A DNA stretch of 64,000 bases from NCBI GenBank assembly GCA_035388225.1, contig DAOOPM010000008.1, positions 62,001 to 126,000 of the forward strand, read 5' to 3'. The translations under genes and the position numbers were made by a program. A model generated the notes under the pieces. It was given only the letters and a program-made list of their open reading frames with translations, made no database searches and was not told the DNA's origin. This stretch comes from SB25 sp029560875 (lineage in GTDB: Bacteria > Bacteroidota > Bacteroidia > Bacteroidales > Tenuifilaceae). How positions within the stretch are numbered: position 1 is the first letter of the stretch; every line of letters starts with the position of its first letter. Of this stretch, positions 25,910 through 34,597 are shown in pieces.

Positions 25910-27244
25910 CTACAGTTCCCTAACTGCTGCTTTAAACTTACGGCCACGGTCCTCGTAGTTGTCGAACAAATCGAAACTAGCGCAGGCAGGCGAAAGTAAA
26001 ACAGCATCGCCAGGGCTTGCAAGTTTGTAGGCTTGCTGAACTGCCTCCTCGGCAGAGCGAGCATCAACCATTACGCTAATTACATCGCCAAAAGCCTTAT
26101 GTAGTTTAGCATTATCGACGCCCAAGCAAACAATCGCCTTTACCTTAGCCTTGACTAAATCCATCAACTCGGAGTAATCGTTACCCTTATCAACGCCACC
26201 AACAATCCAAACCACAGGCGTATCCATACTTTCCAAAGCGTACCAAGTTGAGTTCACGTTGGTTGCCTTGGAGTCGTTTATATACTTAACGCCCTTTATG
26301 GTTAAAATAGGCTCTAGCCTATGCTCAACGCCCTGAAAATCGGATAGCGATTCGCGTATCACCTCCTTGCGGATATTCAACACGTGACCCGCAATTCCTG
26401 CGGCCATTGAGTTGTAGATGTTATGCTTTCCTTTTAAAGACAATTCGTTAATCGACATACAAAAATCACTATCATCGTAATTAATGAATAGATGCTCGTT
26501 CTCAATCCACGACGTTTGGTTATCCTTGCTCCTAATGGAGAATGGCAATTGTTGCGCTCTTAGCACAATGCGCTTAAGCTGCTCAATAGTCACAGCATCG
26601 TCGGAGCAGAAGATAAAGCAATCGTCCTCCGAAAGATTTTTAGTGATGCGGAACTTAGATTCTACGTAGTTCTGCATCTTATAATCGTACCTATCCAAAT
26701 GGTCGGGGGTGATATTCAGCAAAATGGCGATATCGGGCTTAAACTCGTAAACACCATCGAGCTGAAAACTGCTTAGCTCAATTACGTAGTAATCGAAGTT
26801 GTTCTCGGCTACCTGATATGCAAAGCTATTACCAATATTCCCTGCCAAACCCACGTTCAACCCTGCCTTCTGCATCATATGGTAAATAAGCGAGGTGGTT
26901 GTAGTTTTTCCGTTGCTGCCAGTTATACAAACCGTGTAGGCGTTGGTGTAACGTCCAGCAAACTCAATCTCCGAAATAATTGGAATTGCTTTCTCGCGAA
27001 TTTTCACAATTAAAGGCGCCTTATCGGGAATGCCAGGGCTTTTAATCACCTCATCGGCGTTGAGGATTAACTCCTCGGTGTGCTTCCCCTCTTCCCAGCG
27101 AATGCTGTACTTATCGAGCCACTCCTTGTAGCGGGGCTTAATGGCCGACGAATCGGAAAGGAAAACATCAAAACCCTGCTTGTGAGCCAACACAGCCGCA
27201 CCAGCACCGCTTTCGCCTCCACCTAGTATAACTATTCGCTTCAT
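25910..27244 (-). CDS. murD: UDP-N-acetylmuramoyl-L-alanine--D-glutamate ligase
   Basis: Adds D-Glu to UDP-MurNAc-L-Ala. N-terminal Rossmann-like segment IVILGGGESG; ATP loop GSNGKTTTT (109-117); central YYVIELSSFQL and LNITPDHLDRY; C-terminal LLSPACASFDLFDNYEDRG with the family's conserved Ser and Phe. 444 residues, normal length. 20 bases separate it from mraY upstream. Confidence 0.97.
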   Translation of the reverse strand: MKRIVILGGGESGAGAAVLAHKQGFDVFLSDSSAIKPRYKEWLDKYSIRWEEGKHTEELILNADEVIKSPGIPDKAPLIVKIREKAIPIISEIEFAGRYTNAYTVCITGSNGKTTTTSLIYHMMQKAGLNVGLAGNIGNSFAYQVAENNFDYYVIELSSFQLDGVYEFKPDIAILLNITPDHLDRYDYKMQNYVESKFRITKNLSEDDCFIFCSDDAVTIEQLKRIVLRAQQLPFSIRSKDNQTSWIENEHLFINYDDSDFCMSINELSLKGKHNIYNSMAAGIAGHVLNIRKEVIRESLSDFQGVEHRLEPILTIKGVKYINDSKATNVNSTWYALESMDTPVVWIVGGVDKGNDYSELMDLVKAKVKAIVCLGVDNAKLHKAFGDVISVMVDARSAEEAVQQAYKLASPGDAVLLSPACASFDLFDNYEDRGRKFKAAVREL

Positions 27245-27264
27245 ACTATTTGTTTTTATTTTGA

Positions 27265-28518
27265 TTATCGAATTTTAAGAGTAACCACAGTAATAACTGC
27301 CAGCAGAATTGCCACAATCCAGAATCGTGTTACGATTTTTGGCTCTGGATAGCCCTTCTTCTGGTAATGGTGATGCAACGGCGACATCAGGAATATCCTG
27401 CGACCCTCGCCGTACTTCTTCTTGGTGTACTTAAAGTAGCTAACCTGAATTACCACCGACAGATTCTCAACCAAGAATATTCCGCAAAGGATTGGAATTA
27501 ACAACTCCTTACGAACCACAATGGCGAAAACCGCGATAATTCCACCAATTGTTAAACTGCCTGTATCGCCCATAAATACTTGGGCTGGATAGCTGTTGTA
27601 CCAAAGAAAACCAACCGCAGCACCAATAAATGCGCTCATAAACACCACCAACTCTCCCGATTGTGGGATATACATTATATTCAGGTACTCTGCGTAGATA
27701 ACGTTACCCGATAAGTATGCAAAAACTCCGAGCGTTGTGGCCATTACCGCCGATACGCCCGTGGCCAATCCATCCAATCCATCGGTCAGGTTTGCACCAT
27801 TGGAAACCGCAGTGATAATAAGAATTACAACTACTACAAATATTAACCAGGTAATGATATCGCTCCACTCTCCCTTAAATGGATTCAACATTGAATAATC
27901 AAACTCATTATTCTTGAAGAATGGAATGGTTGTTTTGGTTGTTTTCTCGCTCTTTAGCACTTTTACAGGTTCAGCGCCATTATACTCCGATGCTACAACA
28001 GTTTCAACTTGAGTAGGAGCCTTAGTTTTAGGAGCAGGTTCGCGCACCACAATGCTTGGACTTAACCACATTGTTAAACCTACAAAAAGACCTAACGAAA
28101 CCTGACCTAGAATCTTGAATCGACCCGAAAGTCCCTCCTTATTCTTTTTGAACACTTTTATGTAATCATCGGCAAAGCCAACTATTCCTAGCCAAACCGT
28201 TGCTAAAATCATTATGATAATGTAGATATTCGCCAAATCGGCAAAAAGCAACACGGGAAGTAGTATTGATGCAAGAATAATGATACCTCCCATTGTGGGT
28301 GTACCTTTCTTCTGCATTTGGCCCTCGAGGCCAAGGTTGCGGATTTCCTCGCCAATCTGCTGACGCTGTAAGAATCGGATAATCTTTTTCCCAACCAACA
28401 AGGCAAATGATAAAGAAAATATGAATGCCATTGCCGAACGAAACGAGATGTACTTGAATAGACCAGACCCAGGAATATCGAAGTACTGTTGAAGAAAATC
28501 AATAAAATAGTACAGCAT
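27265..28518 (-). CDS. mraY: Phospho-N-acetylmuramoyl-pentapeptide transferase
   Basis: Forms lipid I from UDP-MurNAc-pentapeptide and undecaprenyl phosphate. Multi-pass protein with the family motifs DDYIKVFKKNKEGLSGRFK, NGANLTDGLDGLATG (catalytic Asp cluster) and MSPLHHHYQKKGYPEPKIV. 417 residues, about 55 more than E. coli MraY. The extra length is a polar insert near residues 165-215 (after MWLSPSIVVREPAP) between membrane helices, as in other Bacteroidota. Confidence 0.97.
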   Translation of the reverse strand: MLYYFIDFLQQYFDIPGSGLFKYISFRSAMAFIFSLSFALLVGKKIIRFLQRQQIGEEIRNLGLEGQMQKKGTPTMGGIIILASILLPVLLFADLANIYIIIMILATVWLGIVGFADDYIKVFKKNKEGLSGRFKILGQVSLGLFVGLTMWLSPSIVVREPAPKTKAPTQVETVVASEYNGAEPVKVLKSEKTTKTTIPFFKNNEFDYSMLNPFKGEWSDIITWLIFVVVVILIITAVSNGANLTDGLDGLATGVSAVMATTLGVFAYLSGNVIYAEYLNIMYIPQSGELVVFMSAFIGAAVGFLWYNSYPAQVFMGDTGSLTIGGIIAVFAIVVRKELLIPILCGIFLVENLSVVIQVSYFKYTKKKYGEGRRIFLMSPLHHHYQKKGYPEPKIVTRFWIVAILLAVITVVTLKIR

Positions 28519-28520
28519 AT

Positions 28521-29981
28521 CTACAACGTATTAAATATTTCACTTACAACTTCTTTGTCATCAAAATGATGCTTAACGCCCTTTATTTCCTGATAGTTCT
28601 CGTGACCTTTACCAGCCACCAAAACTATATCGCCCTTTTTTGCCATTAGGCAAGCGGTGCGGATTGCCTCTTTCCTATCCACAATGGTAATAACCTTGCG
28701 AGTTAAGGTGATATCAACCCCAGCCTTCATATCATTCAAAATATCCTCGGGCTCCTCAAAGCGGGGATTGTCCGATGTTAGGATAACCATATCGCTCATC
28801 TCAGCCGAAACCTTTGCCATAACTGGGCGTTTGGTTTTATCGCGATTTCCACCAGCACCCACAACAGTAATCAAACGCTGGTCGTCGCCCTTAATCTTTT
28901 TAATTGTCTCAATCACATTCACCAATGCATCGGGAGTGTGTGCGTAGTCCACAACAGCAACAATGCCGCTGTTCGACTTGATATACTCAAACCTACCCGA
29001 TACCGCAGTAACCTCACTTAACTTGGTTAGTACATCGCCTTTCTCGAAACCAAGGCTGATAAGTGTTGAGTAAATTGCCAAAAGGTTATAAGCGTTGAAC
29101 TCGCCAATTAAGCGCGTCCACACTTCAACACCATCGAGGTTTAGCAGTGTGCCATCGAAATGGCTTTCCACTATGCGGCAACGCATATCGGCCATTGAGC
29201 GTAACGAGTAGGTTACCACTTTAGCCTTAGTGTTCTGGAGCATTACCATTCCGTTCCTATCGTCGATGTTTGTAATTGCGAAAGCATCGGTAGGTAGGTT
29301 ATCGAAGAAGCGCTTCTTAGCCTTGATGTACTCATCGAAGGTTTTGTGGTAATCCAAATGGTCGTGTGTGATATTGGTAAAAATTCCACCGCAGAACATC
29401 AACCCAGCAATACGATTCTGCACCACCGAGTGAGAACTAACCTCCATAAAGCAATACTCGCAACCCTCAGCCACCATTCTAGCAAGCAAAGCGTTGAGTT
29501 GAATTTGGTCGGGGGTAGTATGTGTAGCAGGAACCTCGGTATCGCCAATGTAATTTACAACAGTTGAAAGTAAGCCAGATTTATGGCCCAATAGGCCAGC
29601 CATCTTGTAAAGCAGAGTTGCCGTGGTAGTTTTTCCGTTTGTACCCGTAACTCCAACCAACCTCAACTTCTCCGAAGGATTGCCGTAGAATGCCGATGCT
29701 ATCAAACCCAACGCATACGATGCATCCGCAACCTTGATATAGGTTGTTTTGGGTGATGCTTCTACGGGCATCTGCTCGCAAACTATCACCGAAGCACCTT
29801 TATCAACGGCAGTTGAAATGAACTGGTGACCATCAACCTGAGTACCCTTTATTGCAAAAAAGCAAAATCCGCGGTCGACCGTTCTAGAATCGAACGTTAA
29901 ACCAGTCACCTCAACATCCAACGCGCCAACAGCATCGAACTTGAGCGATTTTGGTAGTATGTTTTTTAGTGTAATCAACAT
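28521..29981 (-). CDS. murE: UDP-MurNAc-tripeptide synthetase (meso-DAP type)
   Basis: Adds the third stem-peptide residue. ATP loop GTNGKTTTA (113-121). The specificity motif DNPR (in LTSDNPRFEEPEDI) is that of meso-diaminopimelate-adding enzymes, so the cell wall is predicted to be DAP-type. 486 residues. 2 bases from mraY; a 123-base repeat-rich spacer separates it from ftsI upstream. Confidence 0.97.
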   Translation of the reverse strand: MLITLKNILPKSLKFDAVGALDVEVTGLTFDSRTVDRGFCFFAIKGTQVDGHQFISTAVDKGASVIVCEQMPVEASPKTTYIKVADASYALGLIASAFYGNPSEKLRLVGVTGTNGKTTTATLLYKMAGLLGHKSGLLSTVVNYIGDTEVPATHTTPDQIQLNALLARMVAEGCEYCFMEVSSHSVVQNRIAGLMFCGGIFTNITHDHLDYHKTFDEYIKAKKRFFDNLPTDAFAITNIDDRNGMVMLQNTKAKVVTYSLRSMADMRCRIVESHFDGTLLNLDGVEVWTRLIGEFNAYNLLAIYSTLISLGFEKGDVLTKLSEVTAVSGRFEYIKSNSGIVAVVDYAHTPDALVNVIETIKKIKGDDQRLITVVGAGGNRDKTKRPVMAKVSAEMSDMVILTSDNPRFEEPEDILNDMKAGVDITLTRKVITIVDRKEAIRTACLMAKKGDIVLVAGKGHENYQEIKGVKHHFDDKEVVSEIFNTL

Positions 29982-30038
29982 TGCTATATATCTTTTTTCT
30001 CTTTTAACTTGTAAAGAGTAGCCATTACCCCCACAATC

Positions 30039-30100
30039 AACTTAATAACCTAATAACTTATTTACTTATTTACTTATTTTCTCATTAACTTAATAACCCA
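30039..30100. repeat. TTACTTATT/AATAACC low-complexity repeat between ftsI and murE
   Basis: CTTAATAACC occurs twice (30040-30049 and 30089-30098), with a TTTACTTATT tandem of about ten-base period between them. No coding frame or promoter is evident in this spacer. Confidence 0.5.
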
Positions 30101-30104
30101 AAAA

Positions 30105-32231
30105 CTAACTCTCCCCCAGACTCATCTCCAAAAACACAGTACTTCCCGGAGCAACCTTGGTTCCTGCCTGAATGGATTGTGAGCGAACAGAGCCTCTGCC
30201 CTGAAACTTAACCCTTAACCCAGTATTCTCGAGCAGGAATAATGCATCCTTTAATCCCATTCCAACTACATTTGGAACGGTTTTCTTGGATACGTTCAGT
30301 TTCTTCAACTCAACCTTAACGCTATCGCGCTCGGTGGTAACCCAATCGGCCTTTTTATCGACCTTCTCGAAAGGAATATCCAGCTCATCGAGCACCTCAG
30401 CCAAGGCCTCCCTGCTACTCGATTTAGCCTGAGGTATCTCCTTCAAATCTCCACTATCGTCAACCTCGCGGAACCACTCAGGGCTGGTGGCGTAAACCTT
30501 ATCGGATATCTCCTTAAAAATTGGGCCTGCCACTAGGTTTCCATAGTACACGCTATTGGAGGGCGAGTTAACCACCACAATGCAGGAGTACTTGGGGTCG
30601 TCGGCTGGGAAATACCCTGCAAACGATGCTGAGTAGCTAATTCTCCCTCCGTGCTTATAACCCTTTGTTCCCTTTGCAACCTGGGCTGTACCTGTTTTTC
30701 CTGCAATTTTATATCGAGGATTTTTTAGGTTCATAGCGGTACCCTGCTCCACAACACCCTCAAGCACCTCCTTAACCTTACGGAGTGTTGACCTTGAGCA
30801 AATTGATGTAGATATTACCTCGGGTGAAAATGATTGAACCACCTGTCCGCGCCTTACCAGCGATTTCACTAAACGTGGCTTAACCATTCGGCCATTGTTT
30901 GCAATGGCGTTGTAGAACGTAAGAATTTGAAGCGGTGTAAGCTTAAGTTCGTAACCAATACTCATCATCGGTAACGACATCCCCGACCAATACTTATCGC
31001 CCGGATACTTAATGTAAGGTGCAACCTCGCCCGGAATGGAAATATTTAGGGGTTGATTCAACTTCATCGCGTAAATCCTGTCAATAAAATCGCGTTCGCG
31101 TCCTTTGTAATACCTATTCACCAGTTTAACCACACCAACATTCGACGAAACCTCAAAAACCTCCTTCACCGATATCTTTCCGTGGCCCTCCTCCTTGGAG
31201 TCGACAATTGTTCTATCGTAAATCTTATACTTTCCGTTTCCAGTATTAACGGTATCTTCCAGTTCCATCCGGCCATCCTCAAGTAGCGCAATCAGGGTTG
31301 GGATTTTCATTGTTGAACCCGGCTCTGTACTTTCGCCAATGGCGTAGTTGTACATCTCGGAGTAGGAGCCATCGTCCTCGCGCTTAAGGTTGGCTATGGC
31401 CTTGATATCGCCAGTGGCAACCTCCATCAGAATTGCACAGCCGTGCTCGGCGTTGTGCATATCCAACTGCTTACGCAATGCAGCCTCGGCAACATCCTGT
31501 AGTTCCACATCAATGGTAGTAACAACATCGGCGCCATCCTCGGCATCAATCTGGTCCATACTCTTCACCTCAACCCAGCTATTTCCAGGAATGCGCTGAT
31601 GCACCCTAAGTCCAGCCTTGCCCTTTAGGGCGTAATCGAAAGCACCCTCAATACCCACAGAAACGCCGCCCTCGTTAACCGTTCCAATGGTACGCGCTGC
31701 CATTGTTGCGTGAGGCAGAATGCGCTTATTGCTTTGCACAGGGATAAATCCACCCTTATTCTCGCCTAAGCGGAACAACGGGAATTTCTTGATTTGCTGT
31801 AACTCTATGTAATTCACCTTGCGAGGTGCAACTGGGTAGAAACGCTTATTTTTTGCCAAACGGCGGGCATTGGTCAATTCGGATTTGTAGGCATACTTGG
31901 ACCTATCCCTAAAAAAGTTCGACAGACAAATTGCCAACGAGTCGATATTGGCATTAAAAACAGAATCGGTAACACCACCAGCAAGCAAATCCATTCTTAA
32001 ATCGAAATAGGGAATTGATGTGGCCAGAACCCGTCCATCGGCAGCGCAAATATCGCCCCGATTAGGAGTTACAATGATATCCTTATAGGTAATAACCTTA
32101 GCCTTTGCACGCCACTTATGCCCCTCAACAAACTGTATGTAGATAATTTTAGCAATAATGCCTAACCCCAGCAGCACGAAAAATACGTACACTACTGCAA
32201 TTCGGGTTAATATTTCTTTTTTTAGTGACAT
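30105..32231 (-). CDS. ftsI: Septal penicillin-binding protein with PASTA domain (FtsI)
   Basis: Class B transpeptidase that crosslinks septal peptidoglycan with FtsW. One membrane helix (about 11-33), a dimerisation/pedestal domain, then the transpeptidase with STMK (306-309), SSN (362-364) and KTGTAQ. A C-terminal PASTA domain (about 640-708, TVPNVVGMGLKDALFLLENTG) is present, as in SpoVD-like proteins; E. coli FtsI lacks it. 708 residues. The gene follows ftsL after 125 bases. Confidence 0.96.
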   Translation of the reverse strand: MSLKKEILTRIAVVYVFFVLLGLGIIAKIIYIQFVEGHKWRAKAKVITYKDIIVTPNRGDICAADGRVLATSIPYFDLRMDLLAGGVTDSVFNANIDSLAICLSNFFRDRSKYAYKSELTNARRLAKNKRFYPVAPRKVNYIELQQIKKFPLFRLGENKGGFIPVQSNKRILPHATMAARTIGTVNEGGVSVGIEGAFDYALKGKAGLRVHQRIPGNSWVEVKSMDQIDAEDGADVVTTIDVELQDVAEAALRKQLDMHNAEHGCAILMEVATGDIKAIANLKREDDGSYSEMYNYAIGESTEPGSTMKIPTLIALLEDGRMELEDTVNTGNGKYKIYDRTIVDSKEEGHGKISVKEVFEVSSNVGVVKLVNRYYKGRERDFIDRIYAMKLNQPLNISIPGEVAPYIKYPGDKYWSGMSLPMMSIGYELKLTPLQILTFYNAIANNGRMVKPRLVKSLVRRGQVVQSFSPEVISTSICSRSTLRKVKEVLEGVVEQGTAMNLKNPRYKIAGKTGTAQVAKGTKGYKHGGRISYSASFAGYFPADDPKYSCIVVVNSPSNSVYYGNLVAGPIFKEISDKVYATSPEWFREVDDSGDLKEIPQAKSSSREALAEVLDELDIPFEKVDKKADWVTTERDSVKVELKKLNVSKKTVPNVVGMGLKDALFLLENTGLRVKFQGRGSVRSQSIQAGTKVAPGSTVFLEMSLGES

Positions 32232-32356
32232 TTTGCTTAGTTGATTATTTTTAATGAGCTCGCAAAATACGCTCGGTTCTTGTTCGTTTTGGGTTCAGTT
32301 ATTTTTTTAATTCATCATTACTAATTCAGAGTTCCTTGTTCGATATTCGAACTCTC

Positions 32357-32734
32357 CTACTTTATCTTTTTAGGTGGAACTGTCGATTCCTTTAACTCCA
32401 ACCCCTTCTCCTCAACCAGTTTAACCACCTCCGATTGCTTGCTGATAAACATCAACTCCGCCGCGGTGGTGATTGACTCGGCACGTAAATTCTTGAGTTC
32501 AGTTTTCACCTTTTGGTCCCTGCGCATCAACTTATCGTACCGGTAATGATTTGCAATGTAAATAACCGCTAGGAACACCAAGAACAGCACATAGGGTAGT
32601 TGTGCCGAAATATTCTCGTGTGTAAGAATATTTCCGCTGAGGAAATCCTTCACCTTAACGCCCTTTTTATCCTTGGGCTTGGGTGGCTGCTGCTCCTCGA
32701 TAAACTCAACCGGTTGCTCGCTAATCTCACTCAT
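32357..32734 (-). CDS. ftsL: FtsL-like divisome protein
   Basis: 125-residue bitopic protein between rsmH and ftsI, the place of ftsL. A basic cytoplasmic part of about 45 residues (KPKDKKGVKVKDFL), one membrane helix (LPYVLFLVFLAVIYIANHY) and a periplasmic coiled coil (RDQKVKTELKNLRAESITTA). Sequence conservation in the family is low, so position and topology carry the call. Its ATG overlaps the rsmH stop (ATGA). Confidence 0.85.
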   Translation of the reverse strand: MSEISEQPVEFIEEQQPPKPKDKKGVKVKDFLSGNILTHENISAQLPYVLFLVFLAVIYIANHYRYDKLMRRDQKVKTELKNLRAESITTAAELMFISKQSEVVKLVEEKGLELKESTVPPKKIK

Positions 32735-33630
32735 AGTTTACATCCTATCCTAAGTTTTGCGCTACGCGCTCTGCTATTGCGTTCCAACTCCTCGTCGGTT
32801 GGAATAATTACCTTACGGTTAATCTGCTCAAAGGGCACTGTGCGATTTCCCATAAAATCGGGATTATCGTCGCCCTCAAAATTTCCGTTGCGGAAATAGT
32901 TCTTCACCAACCTGTCCTCCAACGAGTGGTACGATATAATCACCAATCGTCCGTCCTTCACCAAGCACCTCTCCGCGTTCAGAATCATGCTTTTTAGCAC
33001 ATCCAACTCGTGGTTCACCTCAATGCGAATTGCCTGAAAAACCTGAGCCAGCGTTTTGTTCTGAATCTTCTGTGGAATCATCGGCTTAAGTAGCTCGGCC
33101 AAATCCTCCACGGTTTCAATCGGCCTATTTGAACGCTCGCGGCAAATTGCGTTGGCAAAGCGTTTAGCCTCGTTCAACTCGCCGTAAAGCCTAAAAATCT
33201 TCATTAAATCTTCCGCCTCGTAGTTATTCACCACGGTTTTGGCCGAAAGCGATGCGCGCCTATTCATACGCATATCAAGCGGCCCCTCAAAACGGAACGA
33301 AAAACCACGCTCGGGGCTATCCAAGTGGAACGACGACACGCCCAAATCGGCCAGAATGCCATCCACCTTATCGACGCCGTGATACCTGAGAAAATTTCGG
33401 AAATACTTGAAATTGCTGCGGATAAGCATAAAGCGCTTATCGTCTATTGCGTTTGCCAAAGCATCCTCGTCCTGGTCAAAAGCAAACAACCGCCCCTGGC
33501 GGTTAAGTTTTTCCATAATAAGGCGGGAATGGCCACCCCCACCAAAGGTGAGGTCTACATAAGTTCCGTTGGGCTTAATGTTTAAGCCCTCTATGCTTTC
33601 GGCAAGCAATACTGGTACGTGGTAGGCCAT
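32731..33630 (-). CDS. rsmH: 16S rRNA (cytosine-1402-N4)-methyltransferase
   Basis: SAM-dependent methylation of C1402 of 16S rRNA. The SAM loop VDLTFGGGGHSRLI, the FDQDEDAL motif and the GILADLGVSSFHLDSPERGFSF segment are all clear; the C-terminus has VIISYHSLEDRLVKNYF. 299 residues, normal. The start overlaps the mraZ stop by one base (TAATG) and the end overlaps ftsL by four, so the first genes of dcw are translationally coupled. Confidence 0.97.
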   Translation of the reverse strand: MAYHVPVLLAESIEGLNIKPNGTYVDLTFGGGGHSRLIMEKLNRQGRLFAFDQDEDALANAIDDKRFMLIRSNFKYFRNFLRYHGVDKVDGILADLGVSSFHLDSPERGFSFRFEGPLDMRMNRRASLSAKTVVNNYEAEDLMKIFRLYGELNEAKRFANAICRERSNRPIETVEDLAELLKPMIPQKIQNKTLAQVFQAIRIEVNHELDVLKSMILNAERCLVKDGRLVIISYHSLEDRLVKNYFRNGNFEGDDNPDFMGNRTVPFEQINRKVIIPTDEELERNSRARSAKLRIGCKL

Positions 33631-34094
33631 TACTCATCCTTTATAATTGTTGATCCCAAAATCTTATCGGCCAGGCTTGCAAAATCGCCCGATGGCATTT
33701 GTGCGCCGTCATACTTACTCTTTGCCCAAATCTCAATTTTGCCGTTCATACCAGCAAACACCACATCCTTTTCAATGCCAACCATTTCGAGCAAGCGCTT
33801 GGAGAAAAGCAAACGACCACTGGTATCGAGCGATACCTCGGCGGTTCCACGGTAAAACTCGCGTAGGAACTGGTTGTGCTCCTTGTTGTAAGGATTGGTA
33901 TTCTTGCGAATTAGGGCATTTTGGCGCTCCCACTCCTCCATAGGGAAGAGCACCAAGCACTCCTCATAAATATCCTTCTTCACCACGAACCGATCGGGCG
34001 CAGCAGATGTAATCTGCTTGCGCAACGCCGAGGGGAAGAGTACACGACCCTTCTCGTCAACTTTGCAATCGTAATCGCCAATGAATGAGGACAT
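33630..34094 (-). CDS. mraZ: Transcriptional regulator MraZ
   Basis: First dcw gene; a ring-forming DNA-binding protein that in other bacteria controls its own operon. Two SpoVT/AbrB-like halves: DYDCKVDEKGRVLFPSALR near the start and AEVSLDTSGRLLFSKRLLEM in the middle. 154 residues, typical. Repeated AAGTGGG boxes lie just upstream (34137-34163), fitting autoregulation. Confidence 0.95.
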   Translation of the reverse strand: MSSFIGDYDCKVDEKGRVLFPSALRKQITSAAPDRFVVKKDIYEECLVLFPMEEWERQNALIRKNTNPYNKEHNQFLREFYRGTAEVSLDTSGRLLFSKRLLEMVGIEKDVVFAGMNGKIEIWAKSKYDGAQMPSGDFASLADKILGSTIIKDE

Positions 34095-34099
34095 TTTTC

Positions 34100-34119
34100 T
34101 ACCAATTTTTCAATTGGTA
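34100..34119 (-). other. GAAA-loop hairpin in the mraZ leader
   Basis: In the mraZ message, TACCAATT, loop GAAA, AATTGGTA forms a perfect 8-bp stem capped by a GNRA-type tetraloop. It ends five bases before the start codon, with GAAAA between. It may affect ribosome access or mRNA stability. Confidence 0.55.
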
Positions 34120-34136
34120 AAAATATATAGAAATTT

Positions 34137-34163
34137 TCCACTTTCACCCACTTATTCCCACTT
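34137..34163 (-). promoter_or_regulatory. Three MraZ-type boxes at 10-base spacing
   Basis: Read on the minus strand: AAGTGGG (34163-34157), AAGTGGG (34153-34147) and AAGTGGA (34143-34137). The exact 10-base period and the GTGG core fit the repeated boxes bound by the MraZ ring in Escherichia and Mycoplasma. They lie 43-69 bases upstream of the mraZ ATG. Confidence 0.75.
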
Positions 34164-34252
34164 TTTTACAAATTGTTAATAACTTTTCGGCAAAAAGCGG
34201 GTTGAGAATGTGGTGTTTAGCAGATAAACAGAGCTCTACACACGTGTTGGTG

Positions 34253-34260
34253 CAAAGATA
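34253..34260 (-). promoter_or_regulatory. Putative dcw promoter -7 element
   Basis: On the minus strand TATCTTTG matches TAnnTTTG exactly and is followed by GCACC. The -33 position holds a T run rather than TTG. The transcript would begin near 34247, giving a leader of about 150 bases that contains the MraZ boxes and the GAAA hairpin. Confidence 0.45.
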
Positions 34261-34597
34261 GTGGGTTGTGGCGGATGTTGAAAAAGTAGTTTTCAACAAT
34301 GGTGGGAGTGAACGCAATGTTCAAGCACTCTTAGCCCAGAGTTTAAGTTCAGGCTTTTTAGTGGTTTGTAGTACAGATTCGCTAATTTTTAATGCCTTGT
34401 TAATAAATGACATATATTACAGTTGCATCTGAAACAACATTTGATTAATCAATTAAATACATGTAAAGTTTTCAATTGAAAGCGACAAAATATTCAAATG
34501 CAATCAAACATATTTGAATATTATAATAAGAAAGTTTTTTTCCATTTTTTGTTTATATTTTTGTCGGTTCATATAGGCTTTATAAAAAAGAATATCT

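Larger units (their letters stand above)
34095..34597. other. Divergent intergenic region between dcw and the T9SS operon
   Basis: 503 bases with no coding frame. Toward mraZ it carries the GAAA hairpin, MraZ boxes and a -7 element. An inverted repeat GTTGAAAA/TTTTCAAC lies at 34277-34297. Toward the plus strand, TATTTTTG at 34556-34563 is an exact -7 match placed 34 bases before the 34598 start, without a clear -33 box. Confidence 0.6.

Noticed and set aside
19621..30100. Short tandem repeats in the dcw spacers as CRISPR arrays
   Set aside because: Units are 6-10 bases with no spacers of constant length and no cas genes.
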